Part shown: positions 7,021 through 10,922 of the stretch, piece after piece
How the letters are laid out: each line of letters opens with the position of its first letter
Position numbering within the stretch: position 1 is the stretch's first letter
Origin: an uncultured Clostridia bacterium
GTDB taxonomy: Bacteria > Bacillota > Clostridia > Christensenellales > UBA1242
Direction: 5' to 3'
NCBI GenBank assembly: GCA_944381255.1
Contig: CALWKL010000034.1
Span: 1 to 10,922 of the forward strand
Length of the DNA stretch: 10,922 nucleotides
Translations under genes and position numbers: made by a program
The notes under the pieces: generated by a model
The model's input: only the letters and a program-made list of their open reading frames with translations
What the model was told of the DNA's origin: nothing
The model's database searches: none

Positions 7021-7677
7021 TTAATTTCTCCCTTTTAAATCTTTGCAATTCTGCAAAAATTGAACTAAATTTTTATATTTTGCCTCTTTTTTTGACATTT
7101 TAGCCAATATAAATTCGGTTTTGGCAATTTTTTCATCTAGCCAGCGCTGATAATCAATTTCTCCATAACTATCTTTTATGGCACCAAAAGCAAGCTCTTG
7201 AGCTCCTAACTTTTGCTCCCCTACGACAGCCTTTAATAATAGGTAATACTTTTTATCAAAAATTATTCTATCAATTATTATTTTATAACCAGCTAAATTT
7301 AGAAATTTTCGTACTTTTCCATAATCACGCATAGGTTGCAATACCAAGATTGGTCTAGTATCGTTTTGCTCAAAAAAATGGCTCAAAATATTCACTATCT
7401 CATTGCCACCCATACCTGCTATCAATATTTGATTGACACAAGCATCTACTGGCAATCCATCACAGCACGCAAAAACTGCTCGATCTAGTAATCCTTTTTG
7501 TTTTATTAAATTTACTGTCTTATCAAGGCTAGGAGCACTAATATCGGTAGCCAGCACAAACCTCGACCTATTGGTAGTTAACATCTCTAATGAAAGCACC
7601 CCATGATCACAGCCAACGTCAGCTGTCCATTCTACAGGCTCCAACAAGGCAAAAATTTCTGCCTGTCTTTTAGTCAT
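7021..7677 (-). CDS. trmK: tRNA (adenine-22-N1)-methyltransferase TrmK
   Basis: The protein has 218 residues and a class I SAM-methyltransferase fold. The SAM-binding motif I is DVGCDHG at 20-26, which in TrmK is typically D-I/V-G-S/C-D-H. An acidic TD follows at 44-45, and the family motifs IAGMGG at 86-91 and LQPM at 113-116 are present. A charged helical tail (about 180-218) fits the C-terminal coiled-coil domain of Bacillus TrmK (YqfN). Known members methylate N1 of A22 in tRNAs with SAM. The gene overlaps rpoD by 8 bases, and AAGGA about 8 bases upstream of the ATG lies inside rpoD, so translation is probably coupled. Position directly after rpoD is the classic Bacillota arrangement, which supports the call. 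Confidence 0.9.
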   Translation of the reverse strand: MTKRQAEIFALLEPVEWTADVGCDHGVLSLEMLTTNRSRFVLATDISAPSLDKTVNLIKQKGLLDRAVFACCDGLPVDACVNQILIAGMGGNEIVNILSHFFEQNDTRPILVLQPMRDYGKVRKFLNLAGYKIIIDRIIFDKKYYLLLKAVVGEQKLGAQELAFGAIKDSYGEIDYQRWLDEKIAKTEFILAKMSKKEAKYKNLVQFLQNCKDLKGRN

Positions 7678-8731
7678 CTACGAAATCCTTTAATTTTTTG
7701 CTTCGACTTGGGTTACGCAATTTCTTGAGAGCTTTGGCTTCTATCTGACGTATACGCTCACGAGTAACATTAAACTCCTTACCTACCTCTTCCAAAGTAC
7801 GAGGATGCGCATCATCTAGTCCATATCTTAGACGAATTACCTTTTGCTCTCGCGGAGTAAGTGTTTCGATAACGGACAAAAGTTGCTCTTTTAACATCAT
7901 TTGAATAACATTTTCCGAAGGAGATTTTGCATTTTCATCTTCTACAAAGTCGTAGAATTCACTATCGCCCTCTTCTCCTGTTGGGGTCTCAAGACTGGTA
8001 GGCTCTAGGGCAATTTTTCTAATTTCGCCTACTTTATCCTCTGTGATACCCATCGCTTCAGCTATCTCGGCGTCAGTAGGTTCACGACCTAACTTTTGCC
8101 ACAGTGTCCTAGTAACTCTTCCCAGCCTATTTATTGTCTCTACCATATGTACAGGTATACGAATAGTACGAGCTTGGTCGGCCATAGCACGACTAATCGC
8201 CTGTCGAATCCACCATGTACCGTATGTACTAAAATGAAATCCACGACGATAATCAAAACGCTCAACAGCCTTTATCAAACCCATATTACCCTCTTGGATA
8301 AGGTCGCTAAATGACATACCGGTCCTACCCAAAAAGCGCTTCGCAATACTAACTACCAATCTAAGATTCGACTCAATTAATTTTTGCTTAGCAGACTCAT
8401 CACCATCCATCATTCGTTTGCCAAGTTCTATCTCTTGCTCTGGGGTAAGAAGGTCTACCTTACCAATATCTTTAAAATACATTTTTACAGGGTCATTAAT
8501 GTTAGCCTGATTCATCATATGCTCGACATCAATTTCATCTGTATCATCTTTTACAATATCCACGCCTTCATCACGTAGATATTTCATTGCGATTTCGATT
8601 TCCTCGGCATTTGCCTCCACTTTCATCAATCGATTGTATACATCATCTTCCGAAATTGTACCACGTTTGCTCGCCACTATAGCGAGTTTGTCGCACTCTT
8701 TTTTAATTTCGTTTCTTAATTCAATATCCAT
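7670..8731 (-). CDS. rpoD: Primary sigma factor RpoD/SigA
   Basis: The protein has 353 residues, the size of Gram-positive SigA. Residues 1-60 are a region 1.1-like helical domain, followed by an acidic linker. Region 1.2 spans about 80-112 (DPVKMYFKDIG). Region 2 (about 116-190) holds DLIQEGN at 143-149 and the -10 binding helix ending in WWIRQAISRA. Region 3 spans about 190-275 and contains IRIPVHMVETI at 190-200. Region 4 (about 283-350) holds the -35 helix-turn-helix VTRERIRQIEAKALKKLR. Aromatic residues that melt the -10 element (Y170, W173, W174) are kept. Two small deviations in region 2 are listed as a finding. The ATG at 8731 has GGAGG 4 bases upstream, and the gene starts 10 bases after dnaG ends. 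In Bacillota this sigma factor recognises TTGACA/TATAAT promoters. Confidence 0.96.
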   Translation of the reverse strand: MDIELRNEIKKECDKLAIVASKRGTISEDDVYNRLMKVEANAEEIEIAMKYLRDEGVDIVKDDTDEIDVEHMMNQANINDPVKMYFKDIGKVDLLTPEQEIELGKRMMDGDESAKQKLIESNLRLVVSIAKRFLGRTGMSFSDLIQEGNMGLIKAVERFDYRRGFHFSTYGTWWIRQAISRAMADQARTIRIPVHMVETINRLGRVTRTLWQKLGREPTDAEIAEAMGITEDKVGEIRKIALEPTSLETPTGEEGDSEFYDFVEDENAKSPSENVIQMMLKEQLLSVIETLTPREQKVIRLRYGLDDAHPRTLEEVGKEFNVTRERIRQIEAKALKKLRNPSRSKKLKDFVDD

Positions 8732-8741
8732 TTTTCCTCCA

Positions 8742-10646
8742 TTAGTTACGCGGTTTTTTACTTAATAAATTTATATTTGTTGTGTATTTTTGACTCAAAA
8801 GGTTTTGTTCTTCTTTGTTTTGATTTAATTCTTTCGTTAATTCAATTACTTGTCGCATTGCATCAGTACGAGCATTAGAGTCTACGGCATCTATACAAAT
8901 CATATTTAGCTTATCTCGCTCGATTTTTAACTTGTGCTCCTTGTTCTTTAAAAAATAGGATTGCAAGGTAATTTCAGGTAAAGGGTCTGGCGTAAACTCA
9001 TAATTTACTGCATATTTAAGTAGCGGAGTAGAATTGTCTACATCGGTAAAACTATACAGCCCGCTGATACTAGGGCGCCCACCAGATGAGATAACCTGTT
9101 TTATGTACTCCAAAGCCTCCTTTAAGCCTTCATCTAAGAAAAATAAGTCTTTTGCAGAGTCATAAAAAGCCTGACAATAGTCCTTGTTGTATAAGAAGCT
9201 CGCCACTATATAGGTATCGGCTTTGTCATAACCATCAAGTTTCATAGTATCCACCACTTTACGTGGCTCTTCAATAGCACTAGCTTCTCGCTCCCAAAAA
9301 GGCAACTCGGTCTCAGGGATTTTGGCTAAATCTGCACGCAAGATATCCAAAGGTGTACCAGAATATTGCTTAACTAACTCTAGATAAATATCTTGTTCTG
9401 CCATATCTTCTAGGGATTTGATTACTACTAGAGCCTCTCGCACAAATTTCGCCTTTTGCATACGATCGGATAAATCAAAATTTTCTGCCACTGCCTTTAT
9501 CTTATACTCTATACCATCTATTGCATTATCAAGAATATTGCGCATTTTTTCAGCACCGTATGTATGCAAAAATTCATCAGGGTCTTTACCCTCTGGCAAA
9601 GATGCAACCTTGACATTCAAAGAGCCACGTCTCAGCACATCTATACTCCTAAGTGTCGCTTTTTTACCAGCTCCATCACCGTCTAATAATAGTATAATAT
9701 TTTCACTAAACTGCTTTAATTTGCGCGCGTGCATAGGGGTAATAGCAGTACCTAGACAGGCAACAGTATTGCAAAATCCAAACTGGTGCATACTGATTAC
9801 ATCAATCTGACCTTCCACAATAATTATATTTGATAGACCACTAAAATCTTTGTTGTTGTGTCGTGCCTCATCTCGCTCTTTTTTTATGAGATTTATACCA
9901 AAAATCACTTCAGATTTATTAAAAATATATGAGGCAGAAGTATTCTTGTACTTTGCCAATTCTTTATCTTCTAGCAGTCGAGCCGAAAATCCTATCACTG
10001 CCCCATCTTTGTCGATTATAGGGAAAGTCAACCTCTTACCAAAAGCATCGAATATCCTGCCATTCGCCTCACTCAATAATCCAGCCTTTCGCAAAATGTC
10101 ATCAGAGTACCCCTTCCCTCTTAAGTACTTAATCGCGCTCTCATAATCCAAACTGCACCCGAGTCCAAAACGCCGTACGAATTCAGGCAAAATCTGCCGT
10201 TTGTGAATATATTTGACAGCCACTTCTGCTTGGGGGTGATTTGAATACAAATTTTTGTGATAATACAACCCAGCATCACGCAATGCAGATAGGATAGTAT
10301 CACGCTCTTTTTTCTTTAGGGCTATTTGATTTTGATCCACATCTTTCAGCTCTGGCAAAGGCATATTAGCAATATTTGCCAGTCGACCGACTGAATCTAC
10401 AAAGCCCAAATTTTCGTATTTGCTAATGAATTTAATGACATCTCCGCTCTCCTTGCAACCAAAGCAATGATAACTTTGACTCTCAGGATATACAAAGAAA
10501 GAGGCAGTCTTTTCGTGGTGAAAAGGGCAACAACCAGCCAACTCTCTACCGTTTTTCTTAAGTGGCACATATCTGCCTATTATATCAACGATATCGCATC
10601 TAGATTTCAACTCATCTAACCACTCAGGGCTAAATAGTTTAGCCAT
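8742..10646 (-). CDS. dnaG: DNA primase DnaG
   Basis: This 634-residue protein makes the RNA primers for DNA replication. The N-terminal CHC2 zinc finger uses C40, H43, C61 and C64, the same positions as in E. coli. The primase core shows RLTFPI at 205-210 and GFSAR at 219-223. The TOPRIM catalytic domain has E278 (VEGQIDV, usually VEGYMDV) and the metal-binding DGD at 322-324 (DGDGAGKKA). DPDEFL follows near 350. The C-terminal 200 residues are a helical domain in the position that binds the DnaB-type helicase. Length is slightly above the usual 600. The ATG at 10646 has a perfect AGGAGG 6 bases upstream. It is the first gene of the dnaG-rpoD-trmK-zinc-ribbon unit, the Gram-positive version of the macromolecular synthesis operon. 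No rpsU lies upstream within the window. Confidence 0.96.
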   Translation of the reverse strand: MAKLFSPEWLDELKSRCDIVDIIGRYVPLKKNGRELAGCCPFHHEKTASFFVYPESQSYHCFGCKESGDVIKFISKYENLGFVDSVGRLANIANMPLPELKDVDQNQIALKKKERDTILSALRDAGLYYHKNLYSNHPQAEVAVKYIHKRQILPEFVRRFGLGCSLDYESAIKYLRGKGYSDDILRKAGLLSEANGRIFDAFGKRLTFPIIDKDGAVIGFSARLLEDKELAKYKNTSASYIFNKSEVIFGINLIKKERDEARHNNKDFSGLSNIIIVEGQIDVISMHQFGFCNTVACLGTAITPMHARKLKQFSENIILLLDGDGAGKKATLRSIDVLRRGSLNVKVASLPEGKDPDEFLHTYGAEKMRNILDNAIDGIEYKIKAVAENFDLSDRMQKAKFVREALVVIKSLEDMAEQDIYLELVKQYSGTPLDILRADLAKIPETELPFWEREASAIEEPRKVVDTMKLDGYDKADTYIVASFLYNKDYCQAFYDSAKDLFFLDEGLKEALEYIKQVISSGGRPSISGLYSFTDVDNSTPLLKYAVNYEFTPDPLPEITLQSYFLKNKEHKLKIERDKLNMICIDAVDSNARTDAMRQVIELTKELNQNKEEQNLLSQKYTTNINLLSKKPRN

Positions 10647-10719
10647 TCTCCACCTCCTCTTCTGTCAAAATAAAACATCACTATTCTTGCCACAATTACT
10701 AATATGAAAATCAAAAATA

Positions 10720-10743
10720 CAATCACATTATTTCTAGTGATTG
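10720..10743 (-). promoter_or_regulatory. Inverted repeat in the dnaG leader
   Basis: CAATCAC and GTGATTG form a perfect 7-bp inverted repeat with a 10-base spacer, about 75 bases before the dnaG start. On the minus strand it is followed by TATTTTTG, so it could act as a weak attenuator hairpin, or be an operator if double-stranded. The role is unknown and chance occurrence is possible. Confidence 0.35.
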
Positions 10744-10799
10744 CAAACAAACACAAATTCCCCTTTTACTTGCGTGCTTGTCCATCTCGTATAGTGAAT

Positions 10800-10826
10800 A
10801 AAAACCAGTATGCCTATTTGGCATAC
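10800..10826 (-). terminator. Terminator-like hairpin upstream of dnaG
   Basis: GTATGCC (10826-10820) and GGCATAC (10814-10808) form a perfect 7-bp stem with a 5-base loop. On the minus strand TGG and then five T follow (10804-10800). It lies 23 bases after a possible stop codon of an upstream gene, fitting a terminator that insulates dnaG. The near-perfect palindrome could instead be a repressor site. Confidence 0.5.
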
Positions 10827-10849
10827 CTAATCATACCTCTAATAACTAA

Positions 10850-10921
10850 TTACGCAATCAACTCCCCAAAATCCTTTTTTATTTGTAAATTTTCTTGAAA
10901 AAAATTAAAAAATTCTTGCCA
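10850..10921 (-). CDS. Possible C-terminal end of an upstream gene
   Basis: From the right edge a minus-strand frame is open for 23 codons and ends with TAA at 10850-10852. Its codon use is like that of the neighbouring genes, the other tested frame is closed by a stop, and a terminator-like hairpin follows 23 bases later. The fragment is too short to identify; it ends in KKDFGELIA. In an AT-rich region a frame of this length can be open by chance. Confidence 0.35.
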   Translation of the reverse strand, partial: WQEFFNFFQENLQIKKDFGELIA

Positions 10922-10922
10922 C

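Noticed and set aside
7019..7048. Longer N-terminus for the zinc-ribbon protein from ATG 7048
   Set aside because: It has no ribosome binding site and overlaps trmK by 28 bases. ATG 7018 has a good Shine-Dalgarno and begins at the usual family N-terminus.
9418..9810. Plus-strand open frame of 130 codons
   Set aside because: It is antisense to the primase catalytic region, has no recognisable domain, and dnaG is unambiguous here.
10647..10680. TTGTGG-17-TATTTT just before dnaG as a promoter
   Set aside because: It would start the transcript almost at the ribosome binding site; the match is poor and unsupported by other signals.
10704..10898. Plus-strand open frame of 64 codons upstream of dnaG
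   Set aside because: It has no ribosome binding site, spans both inverted repeats, and conflicts with the more coherent minus-strand reading (gene end plus terminator).
1..10922. CRISPR array, tRNA or rRNA gene, insertion sequence, prophage or toxin-antitoxin pair
   Set aside because: No regularly spaced repeats, cloverleaf-like segments, transposase motifs, phage proteins or small paired genes were seen. The genes look like an ordinary chromosomal core region.

Overview
This is an AT-rich stretch from a low-GC Gram-positive bacterium, most likely Bacillota and probably Clostridia. The evidence is the dnaG-rpoD-trmK-zinc-ribbon gene order, strong AGGAGG-type ribosome binding sites and a YkvI-family membrane protein. 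The species cannot be named from the sequence. Every supported gene lies on the minus strand, so transcription runs from the right edge to the left edge, and coding density is very high. No tRNA, rRNA, CRISPR array, transposase, prophage gene or plus-strand gene is convincing. No gap between genes exceeds about 205 bases.

Right part (10922 to 6320): a possible C-terminal end of an upstream gene and a terminator-like hairpin come first. Then follows the housekeeping cluster dnaG (primase), rpoD (primary sigma factor), trmK (tRNA m1A22 methyltransferase) and a coiled-coil zinc-ribbon protein. These four genes are 2 to 10 bases apart or overlap, so they are almost certainly one transcript. It ends at a hairpin-plus-T-run terminator at about 6254-6296. 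The Nif3-family gene that usually follows trmK in Bacillota is absent.

Middle (6235 to 4274): one ABC exporter half-transporter (membrane domain plus ATPase) with an unusually long, lysine-rich cytoplasmic N-terminus. It is closed off by an 11-bp-stem terminator at 4162-4199.

Left part (4163 to the left edge): a second operon with a readable promoter. It encodes a TPR-repeat protein of unknown function, a YkvI-family multi-pass membrane protein, a stand-alone left-handed beta-helix acetyltransferase equivalent to the C-terminal half of GlmU, and then the uridyltransferase half of GlmU, which runs off the window. The last two together would make UDP-GlcNAc, the precursor of peptidoglycan. The acetyltransferase half being on its own gene, with the beta-helix apparently starting again in the next gene, is the most unusual feature of the window. 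Several gene starts are re-assigned here from ribosome binding site or promoter positions. I see no clear evidence of a wholly new multi-gene system. The TPR protein and the split or duplicated GlmU are the best candidates for something undescribed.
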